From: Maricaulis parjimensis
GTDB lineage: Bacteria; Pseudomonadota; Alphaproteobacteria; Caulobacterales; Maricaulaceae
NCBI RefSeq assembly: GCF_016817355.1
Contig: NZ_JADOTT010000003.1
Location: 62,001 to 126,000, forward strand
DNA length: 64,000 bases
Direction: 5' to 3'
How positions within the stretch are numbered: position 1 is the first letter of the stretch; every line of letters starts with the position of its first letter. Below the pieces are notes generated by a model that was not told the DNA's origin, searched no databases, and saw only the letters and a list, made by a program, of their open reading frames with translations. Positions 27,758 through 38,532 of this stretch are shown in pieces. The position numbers and the translations under genes are program-made.

Positions 27758-28758
27758 GCCCCCAGCCGCACATTCCGGTGATGCTGGACGAGGTCCTGCA
27801 CGCGCTCGAGCCCCGCGACGGGGCTCTCTATATTGATGGGACATTCGGTGCAGGCGGTTATTCGCGCGCCATTCTCTCGGCGGCCGACTGCCGGCTGATC
27901 GGGATTGATCGCGACCCCAGTGTCCGTCCGGCTGCCGAAAGCCTGCAGCAGGCGGCCGGTGGCCGTTTCGTGTTCGTGGAAGCGCCTTTCTCCGCCATGG
28001 AAGAGGTTGTGCTCTCCAGCGGTGGTCGCGCTGTTGACGGCATCGTTCTGGATATCGGCGTGTCCTCCATGCAGATCGATCAGGCCGAGCGCGGTTTCTC
28101 CTTCCAGAAGGCAGGGCCGCTGGACATGCGCATGGCGGCCTCGGGTCCCACGGCGGCTGATGCGGTGAACCTGCTGAGCGAGCAGGAGTTGGCAGACATA
28201 TTTTATGTCTACGGCGAAGAGCGCCGTTCGCGCCGCGTCGCCAGCTTCATCGTGAAGGCGCGTTCGGAAGCGAAAATCGAGACCACGGATCGGCTTGCCG
28301 AGATTGTCTCCCGCGCAACCGGCGGAAAACATTCGAAAATCCACCCGGCCACGCGCGTCTTCCAGGCGCTGCGCATTTTCGTCAATGACGAGCTGGGTGA
28401 GCTGGCCCGCGCATTGGAAGCGGCCGAGCGTCTGCTGTCGCCGCTGGGGCGGCTTGTCGTGGTTACCTTCCATTCACTGGAGGACCGCATGGTTAAGACC
28501 TTCCTGCGGGCCCGTGCCGGGCTGGCAGGAGGGGGCGGCTCGCGCCATGCGCCCGTCGAGAAGGCCGGACCGGATGCGTCCTTCCGCCTGCTCCACCGCA
28601 AGGCTGTCGAAGCGAGCGCCGAAGAGGCTGCGGTCAATCCGCGTGCCCGTTCGGCCAAGCTGCGCGCCGCTGTGAGAACCGAGGCTCCCGCCATCATCGA
28701 TGGATCGGAGCTGTATCGGAGTGTTGTACCGCTTGCCCGCCTGGAGGCCGCGCTATGA
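27754..28758 (+). CDS. rsmH: 16S rRNA (cytosine1402-N4)-methyltransferase RsmH (MraW)
   Basis: A 334-aa SAM methyltransferase that modifies C1402 of 16S rRNA in the decoding centre. The start '[13 protein letters not shown]' and motif I '[14 protein letters not shown]' (about 29-42) are characteristic, as are '[18 protein letters not shown]', 'GPLDMRM' and the late '[13 protein letters not shown]'. Length is typical. ATGA overlaps at both ends (with mraZ and ftsL) show tight coupling. Confidence 0.96.
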   Translation: MSPQPHIPVMLDEVLHALEPRDGALYIDGTFGAGGYSRAILSAADCRLIGIDRDPSVRPAAESLQQAAGGRFVFVEAPFSAMEEVVLSSGGRAVDGIVLDIGVSSMQIDQAERGFSFQKAGPLDMRMAASGPTAADAVNLLSEQELADIFYVYGEERRSRRVASFIVKARSEAKIETTDRLAEIVSRATGGKHSKIHPATRVFQALRIFVNDELGELARALEAAERLLSPLGRLVVVTFHSLEDRMVKTFLRARAGLAGGGGSRHAPVEKAGPDASFRLLHRKAVEASAEEAAVNPRARSAKLRAAVRTEAPAIIDGSELYRSVVPLARLEAAL

Positions 28759-29147
28759 TCCGCACGCTCAATGCGATCGCGTTCGTCGTCGCGGCGGCTC
28801 TCGCGGTGGCGCTCTATATCGCCAAGGCCGAGGCGAAGAGCTCGCAGGAGCGGCTCGAGGATATCCAGGCCCAGCTGGCCGAGGAGCGTCGTCAGATCAA
28901 TGTGCTCAATGTCGAGATTGCTCATCTGGAAGATCCGGAGCGCCTGCGCCATCTGGCCCGGCGCTATCTGGGCTTTGAGCCGCTGGACCCGGAGCGCGAA
29001 GTGGGCCTGAACGATCTTCCCCTTCTGGCCGATGCCGATCCGAACACGCAGGGCTCGGCCCTTCGCGAGGACGGGCTTCTTGTGCGCGAAGAGCGTGTGG
29101 AGGGTTTGGCGATGGCCGAACCGCGCCGCACGGGAGGTCCTGACTGA
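28755..29147 (+). CDS. ftsL: Cell division protein FtsL
   Basis: A 130-aa bitopic membrane protein of the divisome, expected to pair with FtsB (not in this window) and activate FtsWI. A transmembrane helix at about 6-22 ('[21 protein letters not shown]') is followed by a coiled-coil heptad region (about 25-60, '[20 protein letters not shown]'), then '[19 protein letters not shown]', the conserved end of the coiled coil. The acidic tail is variable. Identification rests on position plus this architecture. It overlaps rsmH by ATGA and ftsI by one base (TGATG). Confidence 0.88.
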   Translation: MIRTLNAIAFVVAAALAVALYIAKAEAKSSQERLEDIQAQLAEERRQINVLNVEIAHLEDPERLRHLARRYLGFEPLDPEREVGLNDLPLLADADPNTQGSALREDGLLVREERVEGLAMAEPRRTGGPD

Positions 29148-30904
29148 TGCGTCTGTGGCCGTTCCGCAAACAGGTATCGGCCAAGTCTCGCAGCGTGGCC
29201 CTGCCGCCGCTTGCCGAAGCGGCGCCTGCCGACATGTCCCGCCTTCTGCGCATCGAGAGTGACGAGACCAAAGCGCTGGATGCCGCACGCTCGCGTCTGC
29301 GCGTCATGGGGCTCAGCCTCGCAGTCGGTTTCGCCCTTCTGGGCGCCCGCGCCATCGACATCGCCGTTCTGGGGGCTGCTGACGCAGCCCCGTCCCAGCG
29401 TCAGGCGCCGAACGCCACCGTGCGCGGTGATCTGTTCGACCGGACCGGCCAGGTGCTGGCGACAACGCTGGAAACCCATTCTCTCTATGCCGACCCGTCC
29501 CTGGTCTGGGATGCCCGCGAAACCGCCGAGGCGCTGGCCGGGGTGCTGCCGGACATCAATGTCGACAGCCTGACCGAGGAATTGGGCGGGCGTGGCCGTT
29601 TTGTCTGGGTGCGCCGCAATCTGACGCCGCGCCAACGCCAGGCCGTCTTCTCTCTGGGCCTGCCGGGTCTGGGTTTCCGGATGGAGCCGCGCCGTGTCTA
29701 TCCGCGCGGCCGGCTGGCTTCGCACATTGTGGGGTATACGGATCGTGACCTGAATGGTCTGGCCGGAGCCGAGCGCGCCTTTGACGGATCGCTGCTGGCG
29801 GGTGACGGGCGTCCGGTGGCCCTGTCCATCGACATGACCGTGCAATTCCATGTCGCCGAAGTCCTGGCCGCCTCGATGGCGGAATTCCAGGCTGATGCGG
29901 CGACCGGCATTGTCATGGATGTCGAGACGGGCGAAATCGTCTCCATGGTTTCCCTGCCGGACTTCGACCCCAATCGTCCCAGCGATGCCAGCTCGGCCGG
30001 CCGGCTGAACCGCGCTGCCCAGTCCGTCTATGAGATGGGCTCGACCTTCAAGGCCTTCACGGTCGCCATGGCGCTGGAAACCGGGACGGCCACGCTGGAC
30101 AGCGGCTATGACGCGACCGGCCCGCTGCAAATCGGCGGCTATCAGATCAATGACTTCCATGCGGAGAACCGTCGGCTCAGCCTGACCGAGGTCTTCACCC
30201 ACTCCTCCAATATCGGGTCCAGCCTGATCGCGCTGGATGTGGGGGCGGAATCCCAGCGTGGCTTCCTGGGGGATCTGCGCTTGCTTGAACGGGCACCCAT
30301 CGAACTGGCCGAGAGTGCCGACCCTCTTCTGCCGCGCAATTGGGGGCCGACGGAAACGGCAACGATTTCATATGGTCACGGCATTGCCGTCAGCCCGATC
30401 GCGACCATTGCCGCCTTTGCGGCCATCGCCAATGACGGCGTCTATGTCAGGCCCACCCTGCTGCCGGTGGCAGCTGATGAGACGATTGTGGGTGAGCGCG
30501 TCATGTCCTCGGAGACGGCCCAGACCGTGCTCGACCTGATGCGCGAGAATGTGCTGGACGGATCCGGCGGCTATGCCGACGCGCCGGGCTTCCTGGTCGC
30601 GGGCAAGACCGGGACTGCCGAAAAGCCGACCCGCGGTGGCTATGACAGCAGCCGGCTGATTTCCTCCTTCTCCGCGGTCTTCCCCTACAATGATCCGCAA
30701 TATGCAGTCCTTGTGCTGCTGGACGAGCCGCACGGCACTGAATCGACCTATGGCTACGCCACCGGGGGATGGACCGCAGCACCGGCTGTCGGCGAAATCG
30801 TCTCCCGTATCGCCCCCATTCTCGGCGTTGCGCGCGCCGAAGAAGCGCCGGGTGAACGTGCCGCCCTCGTTCGCGCTGCCCTGATGCCGGAGACCATCCC
30901 GTGA
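29147..30904 (+). CDS. ftsI: Peptidoglycan D,D-transpeptidase FtsI (PBP3)
   Basis: A 585-aa class B penicillin-binding protein that crosslinks septal peptidoglycan with FtsW. A cytoplasmic N-terminal tail of about 50 residues leads to one membrane helix (about 53-75). The pedestal begins at 'NATVRGDLFDRTGQVLATT'. Transpeptidase motifs are STFK (Ser299-Lys302, nucleophile), SSN (353-355) and KTGT (487-490). All are intact, so it is expected to bind beta-lactams. It overlaps ftsL by one base and murE by four (GTGA). Confidence 0.96.
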   Translation: MRLWPFRKQVSAKSRSVALPPLAEAAPADMSRLLRIESDETKALDAARSRLRVMGLSLAVGFALLGARAIDIAVLGAADAAPSQRQAPNATVRGDLFDRTGQVLATTLETHSLYADPSLVWDARETAEALAGVLPDINVDSLTEELGGRGRFVWVRRNLTPRQRQAVFSLGLPGLGFRMEPRRVYPRGRLASHIVGYTDRDLNGLAGAERAFDGSLLAGDGRPVALSIDMTVQFHVAEVLAASMAEFQADAATGIVMDVETGEIVSMVSLPDFDPNRPSDASSAGRLNRAAQSVYEMGSTFKAFTVAMALETGTATLDSGYDATGPLQIGGYQINDFHAENRRLSLTEVFTHSSNIGSSLIALDVGAESQRGFLGDLRLLERAPIELAESADPLLPRNWGPTETATISYGHGIAVSPIATIAAFAAIANDGVYVRPTLLPVAADETIVGERVMSSETAQTVLDLMRENVLDGSGGYADAPGFLVAGKTGTAEKPTRGGYDSSRLISSFSAVFPYNDPQYAVLVLLDEPHGTESTYGYATGGWTAAPAVGEIVSRIAPILGVARAEEAPGERAALVRAALMPETIP

Positions 30905-32355
30905 AACTCGCCGAGCTGATGCCCGAAGACGAATTCGATGCGGAAGATGGTGCGATCGAGATCACCGGGCTGACATTGGACAGCCGGGCGGTGAAGCCGG
31001 GCTTCCTGTTCGCGGCGCTCCCGGGTGTGAAACAGCATGGCAGTGCCTTCATTCCCCAGGCGCTGGAGCAGGGCGCGGCGGTCATCCTGACCGATATTCC
31101 GGTCGAGGGTCTTCCGGTTCCGGTTCTGGTGTCCGAGCTTCCTGCGGCCGAGCTGGCCGAACTGGCCGCGCGTTTCTATCCGCGCCAGCCGCAGCATATC
31201 GTCGCCATTACCGGAACGAACGGGAAAAGCTCAAGCGTGGAATTCCTGCGCCAGATCTGGGCCGCAGCCGGTTTCGATGCGGCGTGTCTGGGCACGCTCG
31301 GTGTCACTCGCGGCGATAGTCTGGAAAGCCTTGGCTATACCACGCCGGACGCGGTGGCCCTGCATCGGGCATTGGACCAGCTGGCCGCTGATGGTGTTAC
31401 CCATCTGGCGATGGAGGCCTCTTCCCATGGCCTCAAACAGCACCGCATGGATGGCGCGCGCCTCAGCGTGGGCGCCTTCACCAATCTCACCCAGGATCAT
31501 CTGGATTATCACCCGGATTTCGCGGATTACTTCGCATCCAAAGAATTGCTGTTCACGGAGCGTCTGCCGGATGATGGCCGCGCGGTGATCAATGTCGATA
31601 GCGAGTGGGGCCGCAAAATGGCCGACACGGCGCGCGCGCGGGGTCTGGAAACCCTGACCGTGGGCTGGCGCGGTGAAGACATGGTGATCCGTGAGATCAC
31701 GCCCCGCCCGGCGAGCCAGGATGTGTCCTTCACCTGGCAGGGAACCGACGTCCATCTGGACATCCCCCTGGTGGGCGAGTTCCAGATTCTCAACGCGCTC
31801 GGCGCGGCCGCCATTGCCTTGGCTGAAGGCGTGCCCATGGAGACGGTCTGCAAGACGCTGGAAAGCCTGGGTGGTGTCCCCGGCCGGCTCGACAAGGTGG
31901 GAGAGACCGGGGAGGGCGCGCCTGTTCTTGTCGACTATGCCCACACGCCGGACGGTCTGGACAAGCTGCTGCGCTCCGCCCGCCCGCACACGGAAGGCGA
32001 CATCCTCGTCGTGTTCGGCTGCGGCGGTGATCGGGACGCGTCCAAGCGCGCCAAGATGGGCGCCATTGCCCATTCACTGGCCGACACGGTGATCGTCACC
32101 GATGACAATCCGCGTTCCGAGGACCCGGCCGCGATCCGCGCCGCTGTGCTGAAGGGCTGCCCCGGCGCCATCGAGATTCCCGACCGGGCCGAAGCCATCC
32201 GCCGCGGGGTTGCCGCGCTGAAGGCCGGAGACTGCCTCCTGATTGCCGGTAAGGGCCATGAAACCGGCCAGATCATCGGTGACACAGTATTGCCCTTTGA
32301 TGATCGTGAAGAGGCGCGCAAGGCGCTGCAAGACCGGGAGGCGGCCCATGTCTGA
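30901..32355 (+). CDS. murE: UDP-MurNAc-L-Ala-D-Glu:meso-diaminopimelate ligase MurE
   Basis: A 484-aa Mur ligase adding the third stem residue. ATP-binding GTNGKSS lies at 105-111. 'DDNPR' (401-405) is the motif that marks meso-diaminopimelate specificity, as opposed to lysine, as expected for a Gram-negative wall. 'EASSHGLKQHR' and 'VDYAHTPDGLDKLL' are further family hallmarks. It starts at GTG 30901 and overlaps murF by eight bases. Confidence 0.96.
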   Translation: MKLAELMPEDEFDAEDGAIEITGLTLDSRAVKPGFLFAALPGVKQHGSAFIPQALEQGAAVILTDIPVEGLPVPVLVSELPAAELAELAARFYPRQPQHIVAITGTNGKSSSVEFLRQIWAAAGFDAACLGTLGVTRGDSLESLGYTTPDAVALHRALDQLAADGVTHLAMEASSHGLKQHRMDGARLSVGAFTNLTQDHLDYHPDFADYFASKELLFTERLPDDGRAVINVDSEWGRKMADTARARGLETLTVGWRGEDMVIREITPRPASQDVSFTWQGTDVHLDIPLVGEFQILNALGAAAIALAEGVPMETVCKTLESLGGVPGRLDKVGETGEGAPVLVDYAHTPDGLDKLLRSARPHTEGDILVVFGCGGDRDASKRAKMGAIAHSLADTVIVTDDNPRSEDPAAIRAAVLKGCPGAIEIPDRAEAIRRGVAALKAGDCLLIAGKGHETGQIIGDTVLPFDDREEARKALQDREAAHV

Positions 32356-33760
32356 TCCGCTCTGGACCTCCGGCCAGGCGCTTGCGGCCACGGGTGGCAT
32401 GCTGCTCGGCGATACGGACTGGACCTGTACCGGCGTTTCGATCGATACGCGGACGCTGGAAAAGGGTGACCTCTTCGTAGCGCTCAAGGATGTGCGCGAC
32501 GGCCATGAATTCGCGGCCGCGGCCATGGAAAAAGGGGCCGCCGCCTGCCTGGTTTCCCGCGGTGATCTGGGGCTGGAACCGGCCCTGCAAGTGCCCGACG
32601 TGCTGGATGCGCTGCGTGCGCTGGGCGTGGCCGCCCGCGACCGTTCCGACGCGATCCGCGTTGCCGTGACGGGCAGTGTCGGCAAAACCTCTGTAAAAGA
32701 AGCGCTGGCTGCGGTTTTTCGCGCGCATGGTCCGGCCCATTGGAGCGTGAAGTCCTACAATAATCATTGGGGCGTGCCGCTGACCTTGTCGCGCATGCCG
32801 CGCGAGACGCAGCGGGCCGTGTTCGAAATGGGCATGAACCATGCCGGTGAGATCCGTGATCTTTCCAGCTTGGTTCGTCCGCATGTTGCCCTGATCACCC
32901 GGATCGCACCGGCGCATCTGGAACATCTCGGCACGATCGAGGCGATTGCTGACGCCAAGTCGGAAATCTTCGAGGGTCTGGCTGATGATGGCGTGGCCAT
33001 CTATCCGGCCGATGACGCCCATGCCGACCGCCTGGCCCGCCATGCCAAGCGGTCCTGTGCGGCCTTCATGCTGGATTTCGGTTGCGCCAAGGATGCCGCC
33101 ATCCGGATCGAGGATTTCGAGACCGGGCTGGACGGCTCGACGGGTCTGGTGAACGTGCTGGGCATCCGCACGCGCTTCCATCTCAAGGCGTCCGGTGAGC
33201 ACTGGGCCTGGAATATCGCCGCTATTTTCGCAGCCGCTGCAGCCTCAGGATTGGACGCGCATGCCGTGGCCGACGCCCTGGCCGGTGTCGATGCCGCGGC
33301 CGGCCGAGGCCGTGCCCTGACGATCAAACTCCCCGGCGGCGGAGAATTCACGCTGCTGGACGACGCCTACAACGCCAATCCGGTCTCCATGGCCGCCGCG
33401 ATCTCTGCACTCGGTGCAGCGAAACCGGCCGGGCAGGGGCGGCGGATCGCGGTCTTGGGCGACATGTTCGAGCTGGGCCCCGACGAGGCGAAGCTGCACG
33501 CGGCCCTCGCGGCACCGCTGGAAGCGGCGGACGTGGATGCTGTCCTGCCCTGTGGGGAACGCATGAAGCACTTGCATGACGCCTTGCCCGCCGCCCGGCG
33601 CGCAGGCTATGCGAAGACGGCGGGCGACGCGCTGGAGATGATCCTGTCGGCGGTCCGGCCGGGCGATGTGGTGCTTCTCAAAGGATCCAATGCCTCCGGC
33701 CTCCACAGGATTGCCACACGTCTGGCTGATGGTTCCGCTTTCGGACTGACGGAGGCCTGA
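32348..33760 (+). CDS. murF: UDP-MurNAc-tripeptide--D-Ala-D-Ala ligase MurF
   Basis: A 470-aa Mur ligase that adds the D-Ala-D-Ala dipeptide to complete the pentapeptide. The ATG at 32348 ('[16 protein letters not shown]') is chosen because it gives the family N-terminus; an open extension into murE is not conserved. Motifs are '[14 protein letters not shown]' (ATP), '[12 protein letters not shown]' and '[13 protein letters not shown]', all typical of MurF. It lies eight bases inside murE's end and seven bases before mraY. Confidence 0.95.
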   Translation: MSDPLWTSGQALAATGGMLLGDTDWTCTGVSIDTRTLEKGDLFVALKDVRDGHEFAAAAMEKGAAACLVSRGDLGLEPALQVPDVLDALRALGVAARDRSDAIRVAVTGSVGKTSVKEALAAVFRAHGPAHWSVKSYNNHWGVPLTLSRMPRETQRAVFEMGMNHAGEIRDLSSLVRPHVALITRIAPAHLEHLGTIEAIADAKSEIFEGLADDGVAIYPADDAHADRLARHAKRSCAAFMLDFGCAKDAAIRIEDFETGLDGSTGLVNVLGIRTRFHLKASGEHWAWNIAAIFAAAAASGLDAHAVADALAGVDAAAGRGRALTIKLPGGGEFTLLDDAYNANPVSMAAAISALGAAKPAGQGRRIAVLGDMFELGPDEAKLHAALAAPLEAADVDAVLPCGERMKHLHDALPAARRAGYAKTAGDALEMILSAVRPGDVVLLKGSNASGLHRIATRLADGSAFGLTEA

Positions 33761-33767
33761 CCGGCTC

Positions 33768-34871
33768 ATGCTCTATCTTCTTCTCGCCCCGCTTGCTGAA
33801 GACCTGCAGCTGGCCAATCTCTTCCGCTACATCACCTTCCGCACGGGCATGGCCCTGTTCACCGCGATGGTGATCGCCTTTGTCTTCGGCAAGCCGATGA
33901 TTGCCTGGCTGCGCAAGAAGCAGGGCAAGGGCCAGCCGATCCGCACCGAAGGCATTGAGCGCCATGTCGTGGAGAAGGCCGGTACGCCGACCATGGGTGG
34001 CTTCCTCATCCTGATCGGGGTTATGGCGGGCACGCTGCTCTGGGCCGACCTGACCAATCCCTATGTCTGGATCGTGATCTTCGTGACCGCGGGTTTCGGC
34101 CTGATCGGTTTCGTCGACGATTATATGAAGGTCACCAAGCAATCGACGGCGGGTTTCGGCGGCAAATTCAAGCTGGCCGGTGAATTCATCATCGCCCTGA
34201 TTGCGGTTTTCTGGGCCTCCTACACAGCGCGCAGCCTGGGCACCGAGCCGGGCATGGAAACTTCCATCGCCTTTCCCTTCTTCAAGGATTTCGTCCTCAA
34301 TCTGGGCCCGCTCTTCTTCGTCTTCGGCTGTATCGTGGTCGTTGGCGCCGGCAATGCGGTGAACATGACGGACGGTCTGGACGGGCTGGCCATTGTGCCC
34401 GTGATGATCGCCGCCGCGACCTTCGGCGCCATCGCCTATGTCGTCGGCCGGGTCGATTTCGCGGAATATCTGCAGGTCCATTACACGGCGGGAACCGGTG
34501 AACTCCTGGTCTTCTGTGGTGCCCTTCTGGGGGCTGGCCTGGGCTTCCTCTGGTGGAATGCGCCACCGGCCATGATCTTCATGGGCGATACCGGTTCGCT
34601 TTCCCTGGGGGGCGCGCTGGGCACGATTGCCGTCGCCGTGAAGCACGAGATCGTACTGGCCATTGTTGGCGGCCTTTTCGTGCTGGAAATGGTGTCCGTC
34701 ATGGTCCAGGTCGCCAGTTTCAAACTCACCGGCAAGCGCGTCTTCAAGATGGCGCCGATCCACCACCATTTCGAAAAGCAGGGCTGGGCCGAGCCGACCA
34801 TCGTGATCCGTTTCTGGATTATCGCCGTCATCCTCGCCTTGATTGGACTTGCCACGCTGAAGCTGAGATAA
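33768..34871 (+). CDS. mraY: Phospho-N-acetylmuramoyl-pentapeptide transferase MraY
   Basis: A 367-aa ten-helix inner-membrane enzyme that moves phospho-MurNAc-pentapeptide onto undecaprenyl phosphate, making lipid I. Diagnostic sequences are '[14 protein letters not shown]', '[12 protein letters not shown]' (the catalytic Asp-Asp), '[13 protein letters not shown]' and '[13 protein letters not shown]' (the His cluster at the active site). Length is standard. It follows murF by seven bases and precedes murD by nine. Confidence 0.97.
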   Translation: MLYLLLAPLAEDLQLANLFRYITFRTGMALFTAMVIAFVFGKPMIAWLRKKQGKGQPIRTEGIERHVVEKAGTPTMGGFLILIGVMAGTLLWADLTNPYVWIVIFVTAGFGLIGFVDDYMKVTKQSTAGFGGKFKLAGEFIIALIAVFWASYTARSLGTEPGMETSIAFPFFKDFVLNLGPLFFVFGCIVVVGAGNAVNMTDGLDGLAIVPVMIAAATFGAIAYVVGRVDFAEYLQVHYTAGTGELLVFCGALLGAGLGFLWWNAPPAMIFMGDTGSLSLGGALGTIAVAVKHEIVLAIVGGLFVLEMVSVMVQVASFKLTGKRVFKMAPIHHHFEKQGWAEPTIVIRFWIIAVILALIGLATLKLR

Positions 34872-34880
34872 ACGTCACCA

Positions 34881-36305
34881 ATGATCCCGATCCATCAATA
34901 TGAAGGCCGCCGTGTGGCTGTGTTCGGATTGGGGCGCACAGGCATAGCCACGGCAAGGGCCTTGGAGGCCGGAGGCGCCAAAGTGTCGTGCTGGGACGAC
35001 ACTGAAGCCGCCCGCGTGCGTGCCGAGGCGGAAGGCCTGACCCTCGACGATCTCAACCGGCGCGACTGGGGGGATATCGCAGCGCTCATCCTTTCGCCAG
35101 GCATTCCCCTGACCCATCCCAAACCGCACCGCGTGGTCGAACTGGCCCAGGCTGTCGGCGCGCCGGTGATCGGGGATATCGAACTTTTCGCCGAGGCGAT
35201 GAATGCCCTGCCGGCCACGCGCCGGCCGAAAATCGTCGGCATTACCGGCACGAATGGCAAATCGACAACGACGGCGCTGATCGGGCACATCCTGCGCGAG
35301 ACCGGCCGCAAAGTGGTGGTCGGAGGCAATATCGGTGATGCGATCCTGGCCCAGGACATGCCGCGGCCGGGCACGATCTATGTCATCGAGCTGTCTTCCT
35401 ACCAGATCGATTTGACCCACTCGCTCAATTGCGATGTCGCCGTCCTGCTCAACATCTCGCCGGACCATATCGACCGGCATGGTGATTTCGCGAACTACTT
35501 CCGGGTCAAACAGCATTTGTTCGAGATGCAGGGCGCCAACAGCTTTGCCGTCATCGGCATCGATGATGACGAGACCAATGGCTATTACTCGCGCCTGCGC
35601 CATACGCGCCGCGAGGACCGGGTCGTCCCGATCTCTGCGGGCCGTGTCTTTGCACGCGGCGTCTATGCGCTGGGTGACCGGGTCTATGATGCGCTGGACA
35701 GTGCGTCGCATCCGGCCATCGATCTGGCGCGCGCCCGCGCCCTGCCGGGCCGGCACAATGCGCAGAATGCAGCGGCGGCCCTGGCCGCAGTGCGCCTTCT
35801 GGGTGTCGCGGCCAAGGCCGCGGCCGACGCGACCTACACCTTCCCCGGCCTGCCGCACCGCCAGGAAATCGTCGGCGAGATCCGCGGTGTGCGTTTCGTC
35901 AATGACAGCAAGGCCACCAATGCCGAAGCCGCGGTCCAGGCTCTGACCTGTTATGACAGCGTCCGCTGGATCATTGGTGGCGTCGCCAAGGCGGGCGGGT
36001 TGAAGCCGGCCATGATTGCCAAGGACCGGATCGCCAAGGCCTATCTCATCGGCGAGGCGGAGGAGCGGTTCGCCCAGGAGCTGGACGGCGTCCTGCCCTA
36101 TGAACGGTGCGGGGATCTGGAAACCGCGCTCAAGGCAGCAGCCCGAGATGCCTGGGATTCCGAGCTTCCCGAAGAGGTCGTTCTCCTGTCGCCGGCCTGT
36201 GCCTCCTTTGATCAGTATCAATCCTACGAGGCCCGGGGCGATTCCTTCCGGGACCTGGTTCACGCCCTGACCGCCGAAATGGCGGAACCGGAGGCGGCCA
36301 AGTGA
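34881..36305 (+). CDS. murD: UDP-MurNAc-L-alanine--D-glutamate ligase MurD
   Basis: A 474-aa Mur ligase adding D-glutamate. An N-terminal Rossmann-like domain ('VAVFGLGRTGIATARALEAGG') binds the UDP part. The ATP site 'GITGTNGKSTTTALIGH' follows at about residue 120. 'NISPDHIDRHG' and 'VNDSKATNAEAAVQAL' are family motifs. It overlaps the GTG start of ftsW by four bases. Confidence 0.96.
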   Translation: MIPIHQYEGRRVAVFGLGRTGIATARALEAGGAKVSCWDDTEAARVRAEAEGLTLDDLNRRDWGDIAALILSPGIPLTHPKPHRVVELAQAVGAPVIGDIELFAEAMNALPATRRPKIVGITGTNGKSTTTALIGHILRETGRKVVVGGNIGDAILAQDMPRPGTIYVIELSSYQIDLTHSLNCDVAVLLNISPDHIDRHGDFANYFRVKQHLFEMQGANSFAVIGIDDDETNGYYSRLRHTRREDRVVPISAGRVFARGVYALGDRVYDALDSASHPAIDLARARALPGRHNAQNAAAALAAVRLLGVAAKAAADATYTFPGLPHRQEIVGEIRGVRFVNDSKATNAEAAVQALTCYDSVRWIIGGVAKAGGLKPAMIAKDRIAKAYLIGEAEERFAQELDGVLPYERCGDLETALKAAARDAWDSELPEEVVLLSPACASFDQYQSYEARGDSFRDLVHALTAEMAEPEAAK

Positions 36306-37429
36306 TCCAGAATGTATCGCGCGGCCTGATCACCTGGTGGCGGGGCATGGACCGGACATTGCTGGTCATCATCATCGCCCTGATCTCCATCGGCCTGGTG
36401 TTGGCCATGGCGGCGAGCCCGGCCATGACGGACCGCCTGGGCATTGATGACCCGTTTTATTTTCTCTACCGCCAGAGCGCCTTTGCCATTCTGGGTGTGG
36501 TTGGCATGCTCGGGATCTCCTCGCTCAATCCGAAGGGCGCGCGCCGTCTGGCCGTGCTGGCCCTGTTCGGGGCGCTGGGCCTGATGGTGCTGTTGCCGCT
36601 GATTGGCTATGAGGTGAAGGGCGCGACCCGCTGGATCCGGATTGGCTCCTTCGGCCTGCAGCCGTCGGAATTTCTCAAACCGGCCCTTATCGTGACCGCG
36701 GCCTGGCTGTTCGCGGAAGAACAGCGCGGGGCCCCCATTCCGGGGCGGGTGATTGCCTTCGGCCTCTACATCATCTCGATCGGCCTCTTGATGATCCAGC
36801 CGGATTTCGGCCAGTCCGTCCTGCTCACCCTGTGTTTCGGCGGTGTCTTCTTTGCCTCCGGCCTGTCCTGGATCTGGGTGGCGGTGCTCTCCAGCCTCGC
36901 GGCGGCGGGGTCAACCCTGGCCTATTTCACCTTCCCGCATGTCGCCAGCCGCGTGCAGCGATTCATCGATCCGGAAAGTGGTGACACCTACCAGATCGAC
37001 CGCGCCATGGAGGCGATCGCCAATGGCGGGATCACCGGGGCCGGGCCGGGCGAGGGGGAGGTGAAGAACTTCCTGCCCGACGCCCATACCGATTTCATCT
37101 TCGCCGTTGCCGCCGAGGAATTCGGCCTGATGGCTTCGCTGGCCATTATTGGCCTGTTTGCCCTCCTGGTCGCCCGCGCCTGGACACAGGCCATGCGCCT
37201 GCAGGACAGTTTCGCGCAGCTGGCCGTGACCGGTCTGGCACTTCAGTTTGCGCTTCAGGCGCTCGTCAACATCGGTGTGAACTTGAACCTCATCCCGCCC
37301 AAGGGCATGACTTTGCCCTTCGTGTCCTACGGAGGGTCCTCCATGCTTGCGCTTACCTTCGGCGCCGGTCTCTTGCTGGCTTTCACGCGCCGCCGTCCCG
37401 GCGCCTATGCCCTGCGGCATTCTTCATGA
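36302..37429 (+). CDS. ftsW: Septal peptidoglycan glycosyltransferase FtsW
   Basis: A 375-aa SEDS-family polymerase with about ten membrane helices, working with FtsI at the septum. The conserved 'GATRWIRIGSFGLQPSEFLKP' follows the catalytic-side loop region, and 'PPKGMTLPFVSYGGSS' near the end is the SEDS signature. 'AHTDFIFAVAAEEFGL' is also typical. The start is GTG in a GTGA overlap with murD, and the stop overlaps murG by four bases (ATGA). Confidence 0.95.
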   Translation: MIQNVSRGLITWWRGMDRTLLVIIIALISIGLVLAMAASPAMTDRLGIDDPFYFLYRQSAFAILGVVGMLGISSLNPKGARRLAVLALFGALGLMVLLPLIGYEVKGATRWIRIGSFGLQPSEFLKPALIVTAAWLFAEEQRGAPIPGRVIAFGLYIISIGLLMIQPDFGQSVLLTLCFGGVFFASGLSWIWVAVLSSLAAAGSTLAYFTFPHVASRVQRFIDPESGDTYQIDRAMEAIANGGITGAGPGEGEVKNFLPDAHTDFIFAVAAEEFGLMASLAIIGLFALLVARAWTQAMRLQDSFAQLAVTGLALQFALQALVNIGVNLNLIPPKGMTLPFVSYGGSSMLALTFGAGLLLAFTRRRPGAYALRHSS

Positions 37430-38532
37430 CGCCGCGCCGTTGTCTGATCGCCGCCGGGGGAACCGGCGGACACATGTTTCCTGCGCGCGCGGCTGCGGAA
37501 GCCTTGATCGCGCGTGGCTGGCAGGTGCGCCTCGTCACCGATGCCCGCGGACTGAAACACACGGAGGGGTTCCCGGCCGTGGCGATCGACGAGATCCATG
37601 CTGCCAGCCCGTCCACGAAGAATCCGATCAAATTGGCCAAGGCCGCCCTGGAACTGACTCAGGGCTTCGCCCAGGCCCGCGCTATCGTGAAAAGCTGGAA
37701 GCCGGACGTGGTCGCCGGTTTCGGCGGCTATCCCGCTTTCCCGGCCCTGGCCGTTGCCCAGTCGCAGAAAATTCCGTTCGCGATCCACGAACAGAATGCT
37801 GTTCTGGGACGGGTCAATCGCGTCTTCGCGGCCAAGGCGGGTTTTGTCGCGTCGGGTTTTGAGCGCCTTGACCGTCTGCCGGAAAAAGCGCGCAAGCATC
37901 ACATCCTCACCGGCAATCCCCTCCGGTCTCCGATCCTGCAGGCCCGCAAGGCCGGCTATTCGGCGCTGGAAGAGGGCGGGCGGATCAATCTTCTGGTCCT
38001 GGGTGGTTCCCTCGGCGCGCGAATTTTGTCGGAAACCGTGCCGCAGGCGGTGGCAAAACTCCCGGAATTGCTGCGATCTCGCCTTGATGTCGTCCAACAG
38101 ACCCGGGAGGAATCCCTCCCCATGGCACGCGAGATCTACCGGCAGGCTGGCGTCAGCGCGACGTGTGAGCCCTTCTTCGAAGATGTGGGATCGCTCTATG
38201 CGGCGGCACACCTCGTGATCGGCCGGGCCGGGGCGTCCACCGTGTCCGAAGTGGCCGGTGTCGGCCGTCCGGCGATTTTCTGCCCGCTCGGCATTGCCGC
38301 CGATGACCACCAGACCGCCAATGTGGACGGGCTGGTGAATGCACTGGCTGCAGATCGTGTGCCGGAAGCCGATTTCACAATCGACCATCTCGCGACCTTG
38401 CTCGAAACCCGTTTGTCCAATCCCCAGGACCTGGCTGAACGCGCCGCTGCGGCGCGCTCGCTGGGACGTCCGGATGCCGCCGAAACCCTGGCGAAATCCG
38501 TCGATGGCCTGGTTACCGGAGCCCTCCTATGA
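37426..38532 (+). CDS. murG: UDP-GlcNAc--lipid I GlcNAc transferase MurG
   Basis: A 368-aa peripheral membrane glycosyltransferase that converts lipid I to lipid II. The N-terminal '[20 protein letters not shown]' is the lipid-side Gly-rich loop; '[14 protein letters not shown]' and '[14 protein letters not shown]' complete the acceptor domain; '[22 protein letters not shown]' is the UDP-GlcNAc site. ATGA overlaps bind it to ftsW and murC. Confidence 0.96.
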   Translation: MTPRRCLIAAGGTGGHMFPARAAAEALIARGWQVRLVTDARGLKHTEGFPAVAIDEIHAASPSTKNPIKLAKAALELTQGFAQARAIVKSWKPDVVAGFGGYPAFPALAVAQSQKIPFAIHEQNAVLGRVNRVFAAKAGFVASGFERLDRLPEKARKHHILTGNPLRSPILQARKAGYSALEEGGRINLLVLGGSLGARILSETVPQAVAKLPELLRSRLDVVQQTREESLPMAREIYRQAGVSATCEPFFEDVGSLYAAAHLVIGRAGASTVSEVAGVGRPAIFCPLGIAADDHQTANVDGLVNALAADRVPEADFTIDHLATLLETRLSNPQDLAERAAAARSLGRPDAAETLAKSVDGLVTGALL